A DNA stretch of 32,183 nt. It comes from Pelotomaculum sp. DTU098. Lineage in GTDB: Bacteria > Bacillota > Desulfotomaculia > Desulfotomaculales > Pelotomaculaceae. The position numbers were made by a program, and so were the translations under genes. Numbering within the stretch: the first letter of the stretch is position 1; every line of letters begins with the position of its first letter. The notes under the pieces are model-generated. The model made no database searches. It was not told the DNA's origin and was given only the letters and a program-made list of their open reading frames with translations. This document shows positions 17,173 through 25,077 of the stretch, piece after piece. The DNA lies in assembly GCA_001512635.1 (NCBI GenBank), contig LFSA01000062.1, positions 1 through 32,183 on the forward strand, in the 5' to 3' direction.

Positions 17173-17631
17173 TCAAGGAAGATTTACCAGCCTGCTTTGC
17201 ACATCGACAGTCAACTGCGATAACCTGCCGTAATGTTTTTTTAGCCCGGTGGAAATCAAATAGCGTCCCAGGGGTACCAGTAAAGGAAAACGGCAGCAGT
17301 ATAGCCCGGCTAGAAGATAAAAACTGTCCCCGGCCCCGCTGTCAACAAAACTCAGCTCATTTTCTCCAATCCCGTACATATTCAGAAAACTCTCCACCAG
17401 ACGGTAAACCATACCCCTCTCGCCTTTTACGGACAGGGCGTAAACATCATTGCCCCGGGCATCCTTTCCCAGGGAAAGGACCTTTCCGGGATCATTTTTT
17501 TTGATATTCAAAAACGGCTGGCTCCAAATATTTTTGTCCGGTTTCTCCCCTGCCATCAGGCGTCCCGTGTGAATCGTCCCTGCCAGAGCGGCAAGTGGAA
17601 AAATGCTTTCGCTGAAATACAGGATTTTCAC
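17173..17631 (-). CDS. DUF3189 family protein, copy 2
   Basis: A 152-residue protein of unknown function, similar in plan to the gene immediately upstream. It begins MKILYFSES and has DVYALSVKGERGMVYRLVESFLNMYG in the middle, matching the EVYLTARRSRPEVLENIFTGL region of copy 1. It looks soluble, with no cysteine ligand cluster. GTG start at 17631 with GAGGTGG about 9 nt upstream. The start lies inside the last 140 nt of the upstream gene in another frame. It precedes the DUF512 gene by 56 nt. The family is found in spore-forming Clostridia; no activity has been assigned to my knowledge. Confidence 0.75.
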   Translation of the reverse strand: MKILYFSESIFPLAALAGTIHTGRLMAGEKPDKNIWSQPFLNIKKNDPGKVLSLGKDARGNDVYALSVKGERGMVYRLVESFLNMYGIGENELSFVDSGAGDSFYLLAGLYCCRFPLLVPLGRYLISTGLKKHYGRLSQLTVDVQSRLVNLP

Positions 17632-18091
17632 CGTAACCCCCCACCTCGCTCTTTACCCTTTGCACCAGTTTAACGATCTGGAAATAGGCAGCCTGGGTAC
17701 CCACGGTTACTATGGGCCGTCCGACCCTGGTAACTCCCCAGCGCCGGGAGAGAAAGCCACCAAGTTTCATGGTCAGGTTTACCTTGCCCATCACGTTGAC
17801 CAGGTAATAATCAGCAGAACTTATGCCGAAAATTCCTGCCAGGCCGGTGAAGATGTTCTCCAGAACTTCCGGGCGGCTGCGCCTGGCGGTAAGATAGACC
17901 TCGTGGCCGGCTTGATCTTTCCCCATAAAGAAAAAATGACCGTGTTCGTCGGCTCCCTGGCGGTCATAAAGGGGTACCGCACAGATTTCTTCCCGGGTAG
18001 GAACCCGGTTTTCCGGTAAAAGACCCAGGTGAATTGCGGCAGCGATCACTGAGGAATGAGCGCCCCCGTAACAGTGATAGATTATTTTCAT
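17492..18091 (-). CDS. DUF3189 family protein, copy 1, with an overlapping C-terminal tail
   Basis: A 199-residue frame. The family domain covers roughly residues 1-153: MKIIYHCYGGAHSSVIAAAIHLG, a DRQGADEHGHFFFMG segment, and VTRVGRPIVTVGTQAAYFQIVKLV. The last 46 residues overlap the next gene in a different frame and are rich in charged, low-similarity sequence, so they may be a tail gained by losing the original stop near 17640. Its start overlaps the YIEGIA capping gene by 4 nt (ATGA), a sign of coupling. Function unknown. Histidines and cysteine near the N-terminus (HCYGGAH) could suggest a metal or phosphate-binding loop, but that is speculation. Confidence 0.78.
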   Translation of the reverse strand: MKIIYHCYGGAHSSVIAAAIHLGLLPENRVPTREEICAVPLYDRQGADEHGHFFFMGKDQAGHEVYLTARRSRPEVLENIFTGLAGIFGISSADYYLVNVMGKVNLTMKLGGFLSRRWGVTRVGRPIVTVGTQAAYFQIVKLVQRVKSEVGGYGENPVFQRKHFSTCRSGRDDSHGTPDGRGETGQKYLEPAVFEYQKK

Positions 18092-18279
18092 CCATGCTTC
18101 ACCAGGATGTAAGTCCCGCTTTCCAGTTCGTGGACCGTTGCATCCAGGATCCTGGAAAGGTTGTTGGAAGTAGAAACCAGTTCCTCCTCATTGCGGGCAA
18201 AAAAAATGGGGGCACCCCCGCTCACCTTATCCTTATTGACGGTGATAACTGCCAGGATCGTATCTGTATTCTGATTCAT
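18088..18279 (-). CDS. Capping complex subunit for YIEGIA
   Basis: A 63-residue acidic protein (ILAVITVNKDKVSGGAPIFF, then RILDATVHELESGTYILVKHG) that I recognise as the small partner annotated for YIEGIA membrane proteins. No membrane segment. It lies 19 nt after YIEGIA and overlaps the DUF3189 gene by 4 nt, supporting cotranscription. The name implies that it caps a complex with YIEGIA; I know of no established biochemical function. Confidence 0.8.
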   Translation of the reverse strand: MNQNTDTILAVITVNKDKVSGGAPIFFARNEEELVSTSNNLSRILDATVHELESGTYILVKHG

Positions 18280-18298
18280 TTTGAAAAGCCCACCTTTC

Positions 18299-19225
18299 TC
18301 AGCTTGCTTTCTTCCTGGCCTTTTTCGTAACTGAACCCGCCGTCAGCGGCTTGCTCCTGGCGCTTTCCAGCACCGGGGTAAGCTTGACAGCTGCGATTAG
18401 TTGCTCAATATCCTTTTCCACCGGTACAATATAAAGTCCCACTTCACCTGTATCGGGGTTTTTCCTGGCCATGGGCGTGAATTCAGGAATATCTACATCC
18501 TTTTTTGTACCCAGGATCACAGCTGCTGTAAAAGCAATGGCATTGCGCTGGCCGATATCATGGATGGTAGCCCTGGCATTGCCGTCCCGGGGTATGATTT
18601 TGACGGCCAGGCCGTCTTCGAGGATTTTCGACCGCCTTGAGGCCAGGCCCACGTTCATGATGCCGATTTCGTCCACCATGAGCGTGGGGCCTTTAAAGGA
18701 TAATTTGGCCGGGACAACATCACAGATGTTGCCAATCACCTCGCCGGACATAAAGTAGCGGCTGATGATCAGGGCAACTAAAGCTGTCACAACAGCTGCA
18801 AAGATCCCTCCGAACTGGGCGGCCAGGCTAGTGGCAAAGGCAGTACCCATAACCAGGTAGTTCCTGGCCTCAAATGTCCGGGCAATCCCCTCGATATAAT
18901 CAAGGCCCCTTTTAACCAGTTCCGTATTCTCCAGGCTTTCCAGGGTCCTGCGCTCCATGCTCCGGATTTCCCGGAACTGCTGCGCAGCCAGGGCCAGGAA
19001 GGTTACGGCGGTATAATCCGGTTTTAAGATGGCGGGTACCGCCACGGCCCCCAGCGCAGATGCTATAAAACCCAGGGACATGTGCGCCAGGTAGCCGTGC
19101 GGGTAGCCCGGGTACTGCCTGTAATCGATGCGCAAAAGCAAAGCCCGGGTGATGGTGCCGGCCAGGACGCCGGCCAGGATGACCACCAGGTATTCAGGTT
19201 GATTTATCCACTCAAAAGCACCCAT
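18299..19225 (-). CDS. YIEGIA family membrane protein
   Basis: A 308-residue protein carrying the family-defining motif DYIEGIARTFE, with YIEGIA at residues 110-115. The N-terminal third has hydrophobic segments (about 11-30, 50-65) and there are more at about 122-155, consistent with an integral membrane protein with a soluble C-terminal half. The C-terminus is Lys/Arg/Ser rich (KKARKKAS). The family occurs in endospore formers. The location after spoIIP, overlapping its stop by one base (TGATG), suggests translational coupling and a sporulation-stage role. This is inferred from context. Confidence 0.85.
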   Translation of the reverse strand: MGAFEWINQPEYLVVILAGVLAGTITRALLLRIDYRQYPGYPHGYLAHMSLGFIASALGAVAVPAILKPDYTAVTFLALAAQQFREIRSMERRTLESLENTELVKRGLDYIEGIARTFEARNYLVMGTAFATSLAAQFGGIFAAVVTALVALIISRYFMSGEVIGNICDVVPAKLSFKGPTLMVDEIGIMNVGLASRRSKILEDGLAVKIIPRDGNARATIHDIGQRNAIAFTAAVILGTKKDVDIPEFTPMARKNPDTGEVGLYIVPVEKDIEQLIAAVKLTPVLESARSKPLTAGSVTKKARKKAS

Positions 19226-20541
19226 CAGTCTTTGGTTAAATCATCCTTTTCTTCTCTCAGGATTGCATTTGCCTCGGGATTGTTTGTGTCACCCTGCTTC
19301 CTGAATACTTTACGCAGGATCTTACCCGGTCCCATAAAGCTGGTGAGCTCACTTCCAAAACCGGTCAGCCTGCGCTTGAAGTTTTCCCAGCTACCGGAGC
19401 TGACCAGGAGGAAGGCTAAGCCGCCGATGATGGTAACTCCCAGAATCCAGCCCAGTGCCTTCCAGGGACCCCTTCCTGCTGCGCGCCCCGCCCCGGGTTC
19501 CTCAGGGGTAGCTGGGGCAGCGGGAGCAACGGGAGCAGCGCTGAGGCCCAGAACAGTGGGCAACGCCTCAGTGAACATGGCAATACCCCGGGCAGCTTCT
19601 TCCTTTGTATTGGTATGGGTGCCGGCTTCGATCAAAAGGGCTGTGGGCATCAGATCCTGGTTGTAATCCCCTTTACCCACAAATATCTCCTTCACCACAT
19701 TGCCGTGGAGGTTGTTTGCCGCCGTCATCATCCGCCTGGCAAAATCCATGTTGGCGCTCATGCCGGGGTTTTCCCTGCCCACAACCAGGCGCAGCCTGGC
19801 CACATTTTGGCCGTCAATTGTAGCCCGGTAGTAATTGGGATCCGGCACGCCGTCCCTGTGCACATCAAATATCGCTGCTGGTTTGTTCTTCAGCAAATTG
19901 ACAGCCGTCCGGCGGGAACGGGTGTAGGCATTATTATCGTGGGGATCGTGCGGGGTTTCATCATAGTGCACCTGGGCCCCTTTGCCTTTGAGCTTATCCA
20001 CCATGGCTTTGCCCACCTGGTAGATCCCGCCCTTAAAGGGTATGGATTCTTTACCATCACTGGGCACATAGGATTCGTCCGTGTGGGTGTGATAAACGGC
20101 CAGGCTGCCTTTTCCCTGCTGGGCCAGCTCAGCGGTAGAGACAGGCACGCTTTGTTCCGCGTAAAACTCCTGGTAGGCTACTATCTGGGGGTCCATGCCC
20201 ACAAATTTCGCTTCCGCCCGGTCTCCCTCAACATTTTCAATCCGGTAGATGCGCCCTTCGCAAGTGTAAAGCTCATCTCCCGCAAAAACGGTGCGGGCCA
20301 TCATGCTCAACACTTCCCCCTGCTCATCTACGATTGTCGAAAAACTTCCCACCAGGTGGTCAGGGGAGCTGTTTTCAGATAACTCTGCCGCAGCCGGCGC
20401 CGGTTGCTGGCCGGAATAAGGCCAGAGAGCAATTAAAAGGGCAGCGCCAGCCAGTACCGCCAGCACACCGCCTAAGAACCAGAATCTATTCCTTAACCTA
20501 CTCCTGCTCACCAAGTTCACCCGCCTTTTTTTCATCGACAT
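19225..20541 (-). CDS. spoIIP: Stage II sporulation protein P (SpoIIP)
   Basis: A 438-residue SpoIIP-type cell wall hydrolase. In Bacillus, SpoIIP cleaves peptide stems and cross-links during engulfment with SpoIID and SpoIIM. An N-terminal membrane anchor lies at about residues 21-40. The catalytic domain has YHTHTDESYVP (His151 and His153 region), FDVHRDG (His228) and LLIEAGTHTNT (Glu near 300), the expected zinc-ligand set. A second hydrophobic segment follows the domain (about 368-388), then a charged C-terminal tail, so the hydrolase is held by two spans. This is longer than a minimal SpoIIP. The start is uncertain: ATG at 20541 or 20535, or GTG codons at 20520 and 20511; ribosome sites are weak for all. 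It overlaps the DUF1614 gene's end, so coupling is likely. Confidence 0.88.
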   Translation of the reverse strand: MSMKKRRVNLVSRSRLRNRFWFLGGVLAVLAGAALLIALWPYSGQQPAPAAAELSENSSPDHLVGSFSTIVDEQGEVLSMMARTVFAGDELYTCEGRIYRIENVEGDRAEAKFVGMDPQIVAYQEFYAEQSVPVSTAELAQQGKGSLAVYHTHTDESYVPSDGKESIPFKGGIYQVGKAMVDKLKGKGAQVHYDETPHDPHDNNAYTRSRRTAVNLLKNKPAAIFDVHRDGVPDPNYYRATIDGQNVARLRLVVGRENPGMSANMDFARRMMTAANNLHGNVVKEIFVGKGDYNQDLMPTALLIEAGTHTNTKEEAARGIAMFTEALPTVLGLSAAPVAPAAPATPEEPGAGRAAGRGPWKALGWILGVTIIGGLAFLLVSSGSWENFKRRLTGFGSELTSFMGPGKILRKVFRKQGDTNNPEANAILREEKDDLTKD

Positions 20542-21286
20542 TGTTTCTGTCCCGGCCGGTACTCCCTTCGCCCTGTTCGCCGGGCCTGTTCAGTTCCGGT
20601 TTTTTAAGGGCTTTGAGCAGCTCCAGGGGGCGCCCTTCTGCCCTGGGACCGCCCGCAAGGCGCTCCAGGGATTCGCCAACCAGCTCGGCCAGCAGAATAG
20701 CAAAAATCCCTGCCAGAACAATGGTATCAAAGGCGCCGGCTCCGCCTACGGCTACGGCATAGTTTTGCGGTGCCCCCTGGTTAAGCAGCCAGAAATAGTG
20801 AAAAACATCCACCAGCAGCACGCCCAGGGTTGCCGCTATAAATGCCGCTCTCCTTGACCTCCCGATCAGGTAGGCGACAATCCCACCTACCAGGGGGTAG
20901 AGGTAAATGGCATCAATAAAGGCGTAGCGCCCGGCCGGTTCTATGGTGGTCCCGGTGTTGATCAGGGAGCCCACCACGTAAACCACAACGGCCGTGAGCA
21001 CAGCTCCCCCCAGGGCCCTGGCCCATTCTCTGGCGGTGCCCGCCCGTTTCAGGAGATAAACTGCCAGGCCAACGGGTACCAGCGCACCTCCCACGTTTAC
21101 CGAGGTTGTAAAAGGTAGAAAGGGGAGGGGAATGTTGATAAAACTACCAAGAATAATAGCTGCGATAACAACCAGCGCCCCCCTGTCAGACAGCCTCATC
21201 CGGTCCAGGGCACGCTGGGCCAGTCCAAGATAAATGAGAATTGAAACAATGATCAGGATAATGATTCCGACGGGAAACCGTTCCAA
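20498..21286 (-). CDS. DUF1614 family membrane protein
   Basis: A 262-residue polytopic membrane protein. It has about seven hydrophobic segments, beginning VGIIILIIVSILIYLG. The loops PFLPFTTSVNVGGALVPVGLA, YAFIDAIYLYPLVGGIVAYL and VGGAGAFDTIVLAGIFAILLAE are typical of DUF1614. After residue 205 a hydrophilic, Glu/Lys/Arg-rich tail follows. The frame is open to a TTG at 21319, but the TTG at 21286 is preferred because AGGAGG lies 9 nt before it (encoded as Arg-Arg in the longer frame). It heads the run DUF1614, spoIIP, YIEGIA, capping subunit, DUF3189, and lies right after the terminator of ispH-rpsA. Function unknown; the setting hints at a spore-envelope role. Confidence 0.85.
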   Translation of the reverse strand: MERFPVGIIILIIVSILIYLGLAQRALDRMRLSDRGALVVIAAIILGSFINIPLPFLPFTTSVNVGGALVPVGLAVYLLKRAGTAREWARALGGAVLTAVVVYVVGSLINTGTTIEPAGRYAFIDAIYLYPLVGGIVAYLIGRSRRAAFIAATLGVLLVDVFHYFWLLNQGAPQNYAVAVGGAGAFDTIVLAGIFAILLAELVGESLERLAGGPRAEGRPLELLKALKKPELNRPGEQGEGSTGRDRNNVDEKKAGELGEQE

Positions 21287-21321
21287 GTGTCTCAGCCTCC
21301 TTGTGTCAACAAATATCAAAA

Positions 21322-21352
21322 TTAGACTGCCACACCCGGATTAAAAATATGC
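21322..21352 (-). promoter_or_regulatory. Possible sigma-E-like promoter for DUF1614-spoIIP-YIEGIA
   Basis: On the minus strand GCATATT (21346-21352) matches a sigma-E -35. CAGTCTAA (21322-21329), 16 nt on, is a loose -10. It sits between the ispH-rpsA terminator and the start of the sporulation-related run, where a promoter is needed. The -10 is weak, so this is a guess. Confidence 0.3.
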
Positions 21353-21358
21353 AAAAAA

Positions 21359-21379
21359 AAAGCGGCTCTTCACCGCTTT
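21359..21379 (-). terminator. Rho-independent terminator after ispH-rpsA
   Basis: Stem AAAGCGG / CCGCTTT (arms 21359-21365 and 21373-21379) with a 7-nt loop. On the minus strand it is followed by a run of about ten T. It lies 14 nt past the stop of the fusion gene. Confidence 0.92.
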
Positions 21380-21392
21380 CTTTTTAGATATA

Positions 21393-23435
21393 TTATTCAT
21401 TATCTTTTTTCTCGTCATTATCTTTTTTCTCGAACAGGTCGCCCACCATATCGCCAATAGTCACCACGTCGCTGTTATCCTGGGGCTTGCTGTTACTGTA
21501 ATCCTGAAACTCTTTGCTTTGTTTTTCCCTGGCAACCTCACGGATGGAGAGGCGGATCCGCTTCTCTGCGGGATCTACACTCAGAACCTTGACGTTGACC
21601 TCTTCACCTTCGCTAACAACTTCATCCGGCTTGGCCACATGCCGGTCCGCCAGGTGGGAAATATGAACCAGTCCCTCCACACCGGGCTCAAGCTGGACAA
21701 AGGCACCGAAGGGAGCCAGCCGGACCACTTTGGCTTTAACGATGCTACCGACTGGGTACTTCTCTGCCACCGTGTCCCACGGGTTGGGCAGCACCTGTTT
21801 TAAGCCCAGGGAAATCTTTTCATTTTCCCGGTCTATCTTTAAGACCATAACCTCAATTTCATCGCCCACGTTAACCACTTCCGACGGGTGGTTAATCCGG
21901 TGCCAGGACATCTCTGAAATATGCAGCAGGCCATCAACGCCCCCGATATCCACAAAGGCTCCAAATTGGGTCAGGCGCCGGACAACGCCCTTAACAACCT
22001 GGTTCTCCTGCAAGCTGGCCAGTAACTCCTCGCGCCGCCTGGCATATTCTTCTTCCAGCACAGCCTTGCGGGAAAGAATGACTTTCTTACGGCTGCGGTT
22101 CAACTCTATAACCCGGGCTTTGATGACCTGTCCAAGATACTTGGAGAGGTCCTCTACATATCCCATGTCAACCAGTGAAGCCGGTAGGAATGCACGCACG
22201 CCAACGTCTACTAACAGGCCGCCCTTCACAACTTCCCGGACCGTTCCCTCAACAGGTTCCTGGGTGTTTAAAGCTTCCTCCAGCTTAACCCAGGCTTTTT
22301 CGGCGTCAGCTTTTTCCTTGGAAAGGATTAGTTTACCCTCATTGTCCTCTGCTTTCAGCACGTATACTTCTATTTCATCCCCCACCTTGACTATGTCTTC
22401 TAGGGAGGTAACTTCACAGCAGGACAGCTCCCTCGCGGGAATAATACCTTCCGACTTCGCGCCAACATCCACCATGACTTCGTCCATTCCAACGTGCACA
22501 ACAGTGCCCGTGAGGATATCTCCATGGCGGACTGCCTTGACTTCTACTGCTTCCTTCATACCTTCTTCGATATTGTTCACTTCTTCTGAACTGTTGATTC
22601 CTTCAAACTCACTCATTCGTCTCATAACCTCCTCTATAATCCAGTCAGGTGTGGATGCACCCGCCGTCAACCCTGCCACTTTTACTCCCTGGAACCAGGC
22701 CGGATCCAACTGGCCTGCTTCCTCGATATGGTAGGTCCGTGTTCCTGATGCGTGGCACAGGCTGGCCAGCTTTCTCGTGTTGGCGCTGTTTTTGCCTCCT
22801 ACCACAACCATAACATCGACCTGCCGGGCAAGATCAAGGGCGGCTTTCTGCCGCTCGGCCGTTGCATTACAAATAGTATTGCAAACCCTGACTTCCGCAC
22901 CTGTCTTTCTCAAAATATCTACTACTTTGTCGAAATTCTCCTGAGGCTGGGTGGTCTGAGCAACTACCCCGATTGGCCCCGCCACTGTTAGCTCAGCAGC
23001 CTCTTCCGGATTCTCCACCACCATCGCTTTCCCGGAAGTCCAGCCGATTATTCCCTGAACTTCGGGGTGTGCCTTATCACCTACCACCACCACCTGTATG
23101 TTTTCGCCGGCCAGCTGACGGGCCAGGTCCTGGGCCCTGCGGACATAGGGACAAGTTGCGTCCACAATATCCAAACCCTTTTCCCGGGCAGTTTCCAACA
23201 AGGCCGGACCAACGCCGTGGGATCTGATTACCAGCGTACCTTCTTCAATCTCCCCAAGATCATGTATTTTCTCGAGACCCATTTGGGCCAGGTAAGAAAC
23301 CACCTGAGGGTTATGGATCAACGGGCCCAGGGAATAGACCGGGCCTTCCTTGTTGTCTAAAGTAGCTCTGGCCAGGTCGATGGCCCTTTTTACACCGAAG
23401 CAAAACCCGGCTTTTGAGGCCAACCGTATTTCCAC
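21393..23435 (-). CDS. ispH-rpsA: IspH-ribosomal protein S1 fusion (HMBPP reductase / S1-domain protein)
   Basis: A 680-residue two-part protein. Residues 1 to about 280 are IspH, the [4Fe-4S] enzyme that reduces HMBPP to IPP and DMAPP in the MEP isoprenoid pathway. Conserved cysteines are Cys12 (GFCFGV), Cys95 (ATCPYV) and Cys189 (NTICNAT). Residues from about 300 hold four S1 RNA-binding repeats, with starts near GTVVHVGMDEVMVDVG, GTVREVVKGGLLVDVG, GVVRRLTQFGAFVDIG and KAKVVRLAPFGAFVQL. The last two contain the strong FGAFV motif. The end is a Lys/Asp-rich tail. GTG start at 23435 with AGCGGTGA upstream. The fusion is known from Clostridia. It is the last gene of the cmk-plsC-ispH-rpsA run. 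Confidence 0.97.
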   Translation of the reverse strand: MEIRLASKAGFCFGVKRAIDLARATLDNKEGPVYSLGPLIHNPQVVSYLAQMGLEKIHDLGEIEEGTLVIRSHGVGPALLETAREKGLDIVDATCPYVRRAQDLARQLAGENIQVVVVGDKAHPEVQGIIGWTSGKAMVVENPEEAAELTVAGPIGVVAQTTQPQENFDKVVDILRKTGAEVRVCNTICNATAERQKAALDLARQVDVMVVVGGKNSANTRKLASLCHASGTRTYHIEEAGQLDPAWFQGVKVAGLTAGASTPDWIIEEVMRRMSEFEGINSSEEVNNIEEGMKEAVEVKAVRHGDILTGTVVHVGMDEVMVDVGAKSEGIIPARELSCCEVTSLEDIVKVGDEIEVYVLKAEDNEGKLILSKEKADAEKAWVKLEEALNTQEPVEGTVREVVKGGLLVDVGVRAFLPASLVDMGYVEDLSKYLGQVIKARVIELNRSRKKVILSRKAVLEEEYARRREELLASLQENQVVKGVVRRLTQFGAFVDIGGVDGLLHISEMSWHRINHPSEVVNVGDEIEVMVLKIDRENEKISLGLKQVLPNPWDTVAEKYPVGSIVKAKVVRLAPFGAFVQLEPGVEGLVHISHLADRHVAKPDEVVSEGEEVNVKVLSVDPAEKRIRLSIREVAREKQSKEFQDYSNSKPQDNSDVVTIGDMVGDLFEKKDNDEKKDNE

Positions 23436-23532
23436 AAAATCACCGCTTTTTGCATCCCATATTAATTCGTTAGATCCCCTTCGATTTCCTTCCGGTTATT
23501 AATTAATTTAAGGAAAAACCTCGTTTTGTCCA

Positions 23533-24102
23533 TCAAAGAAGGGCAGCTATGTGGGACATGGCCAGATTGGCCAAATTCTCCAGGTCTGCCCTGGAGTCTG
23601 TTTTTAATGGTCCCACGGGAATAGGTTTGCCCACCCGGACTTTGACCTTGCCCCAGACCCCTCTTGTCCCGCTAAGGGCAACGGGTAAAATCGGAGCACC
23701 GGATTTGAGCGCAAGCATGGCGGCGCCGAGGTGAGGTTTTAGCATTTCGCCGCTGTGGCTCCTGGTACCCTCGGGGAAGATCCCTACCACCTGTCCCTCT
23801 TTTAATAGCCTGAGGGCAGTCCTGATGGCGATGCGGTCGGTTTTATCACGATGAACCGGAAAAGCTCCGGAAAGGGCAATCACGTGGCCCACCACTGGAA
23901 TTTTGAAAAGCTCGGCCTTGGCCATGAAGTAAACCCTGCGCTTGAAGGCGCAATATATAACAACCGGATCCCAGTAACTGGTATGATTGGCGATTAAAAC
24001 TACGCTGCCGCTGGCCGGGATGTTTTCTGTACCCTCAATTTCCCAGCGCCTGACCAGCGCCAGGAAAATCCGGACCAAAAATTTGAGTATCCTTATAATC
24101 AT
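23533..24102 (-). CDS. plsC: 1-acyl-sn-glycerol-3-phosphate acyltransferase
   Basis: PlsC, 189 residues, acylates lysophosphatidic acid to phosphatidic acid at the membrane. The catalytic NHTSYWD motif (His40 and Asp45 in the NHX4D pattern) and the acceptor-binding FPEGTRS (residues 109-115) are both intact. The N-terminal hydrophobic stretch LKFLVRIFLALV is a likely membrane-associating helix. Its ATG start overlaps the cmk stop by 4 nt. With plsY and gpsA 10 kb away it completes the de novo phosphatidic acid route in this window. The run cmk, plsC, ispH-rpsA is conserved in related genomes. Confidence 0.96.
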   Translation of the reverse strand: MIIRILKFLVRIFLALVRRWEIEGTENIPASGSVVLIANHTSYWDPVVIYCAFKRRVYFMAKAELFKIPVVGHVIALSGAFPVHRDKTDRIAIRTALRLLKEGQVVGIFPEGTRSHSGEMLKPHLGAAMLALKSGAPILPVALSGTRGVWGKVKVRVGKPIPVGPLKTDSRADLENLANLAMSHIAALL

Positions 24103-24782
24103 AAGCCCTGCCTCCAGGCAGATACCCGTGCCAGGATCATCTTTACCACCTGTTCAGCCGGAATTGTTGAAGAGTCAATAACCTCCGCATCCAATGCCGG
24201 CTTGAGGGGAGCTGTGTCCCTCTGCGTGTCTATCTTATCCCTGGTGAGGATTTCCTCTTCTACCTGGCGCAGGTCTACATTAGCTCCCTGTTGCAGCAAC
24301 TCTTCCCTGCGTCGCCTGGCCCGCTCGCCGGGGGAGGCTGTGAGAAAAATTTTAACCTGGGCATCAGGCAAAACCACCGTTCCGATGTCCCGGCCTTCCA
24401 TGACCACGCCGCCCCGGCAGGCCATTGACCTCTGCAGCTCCACCAGGCGTTTTCTGACCGCAGGTACCCTGGCCACCAGGGAAACGTTCCTGGATACTTC
24501 CGGGCTACGGATTTCCTGGGTAACATCTTCGCCGTTCAAGAGCACCCTGAGCATGGAATTCCCGCCTGGAACAAGCTCGATGGAGGCAGAGGCAGCAACC
24601 CGTTCCACTGCTTCCCAGTCGTTTAAGTCAATTCCTTCCCGGAGCGCCTGCAACGTTACAGCGCGGTACATAGCCCCCGTGTCTATATATAAAAAACCAA
24701 GCTCTTTGGCGACCATCAGGGCCACCGTGCTCTTACCGGAACCGGCCGGCCCGTCTATGGCTATGTTGGGGTTCGCAGCCAT
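24099..24782 (-). CDS. cmk: Cytidylate kinase
   Basis: CMP/dCMP kinase, 227 residues, transfers phosphate from ATP to CMP or dCMP. The P-loop IDGPAGSGKSTVA lies at residues 8-20, YIDTGAMYRAVTL at about 32-44, and GGVVMEGRDIGTVVLPDAQ near 128-146 binds the nucleotide. The lid region contains ASPGERARRRREELL. Length and motifs are normal for the family. ATG start; GGAGGGG lies close upstream. It is the first gene of the cmk-plsC-ispH-rpsA run. Confidence 0.97.
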   Translation of the reverse strand: MAANPNIAIDGPAGSGKSTVALMVAKELGFLYIDTGAMYRAVTLQALREGIDLNDWEAVERVAASASIELVPGGNSMLRVLLNGEDVTQEIRSPEVSRNVSLVARVPAVRKRLVELQRSMACRGGVVMEGRDIGTVVLPDAQVKIFLTASPGERARRRREELLQQGANVDLRQVEEEILTRDKIDTQRDTAPLKPALDAEVIDSSTIPAEQVVKMILARVSAWRQGL

Positions 24783-24871
24783 AACCCCTCCTGAAAGCGA
24801 AATTTAGATTTTTTTAGGAATTCACATAGTTCACTTCGACACTGTACTTTTTTTCCCTTTTTTTATCTTAA

Positions 24872-24902
24872 AATAAAAAGCCCGGGGAAGAAAAACCCTT
24901 CC
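24872..24902 (-). terminator. Possible weak terminator after aroA
   Basis: On the minus strand GGAAG (24898-24902) can pair with CTTCC (24886-24890) across a U-rich loop. CCGGGCTTTTTATTTT follows. The stem is short. A nearby GC-rich set of CCGG repeats (about 24970-24992) could form a competing hairpin. The 295-nt spacer otherwise shows no gene. Confidence 0.35.
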
Positions 24903-25077
24903 AGACTGTATTATTCTTACCTGAATAATTTTTAATACACCTGGAGCAGCAGGCCGGCGTTTAGAAAAGACCGGGAACCGGGCAACCGGCCTGTGGGAGT
25001 ACAATTTGCTACTTAATAAAAGAGATTTATTAAGCGGGAAGAACGGGAGTTAAACACATCCCTTGCGCTGATGCCAG

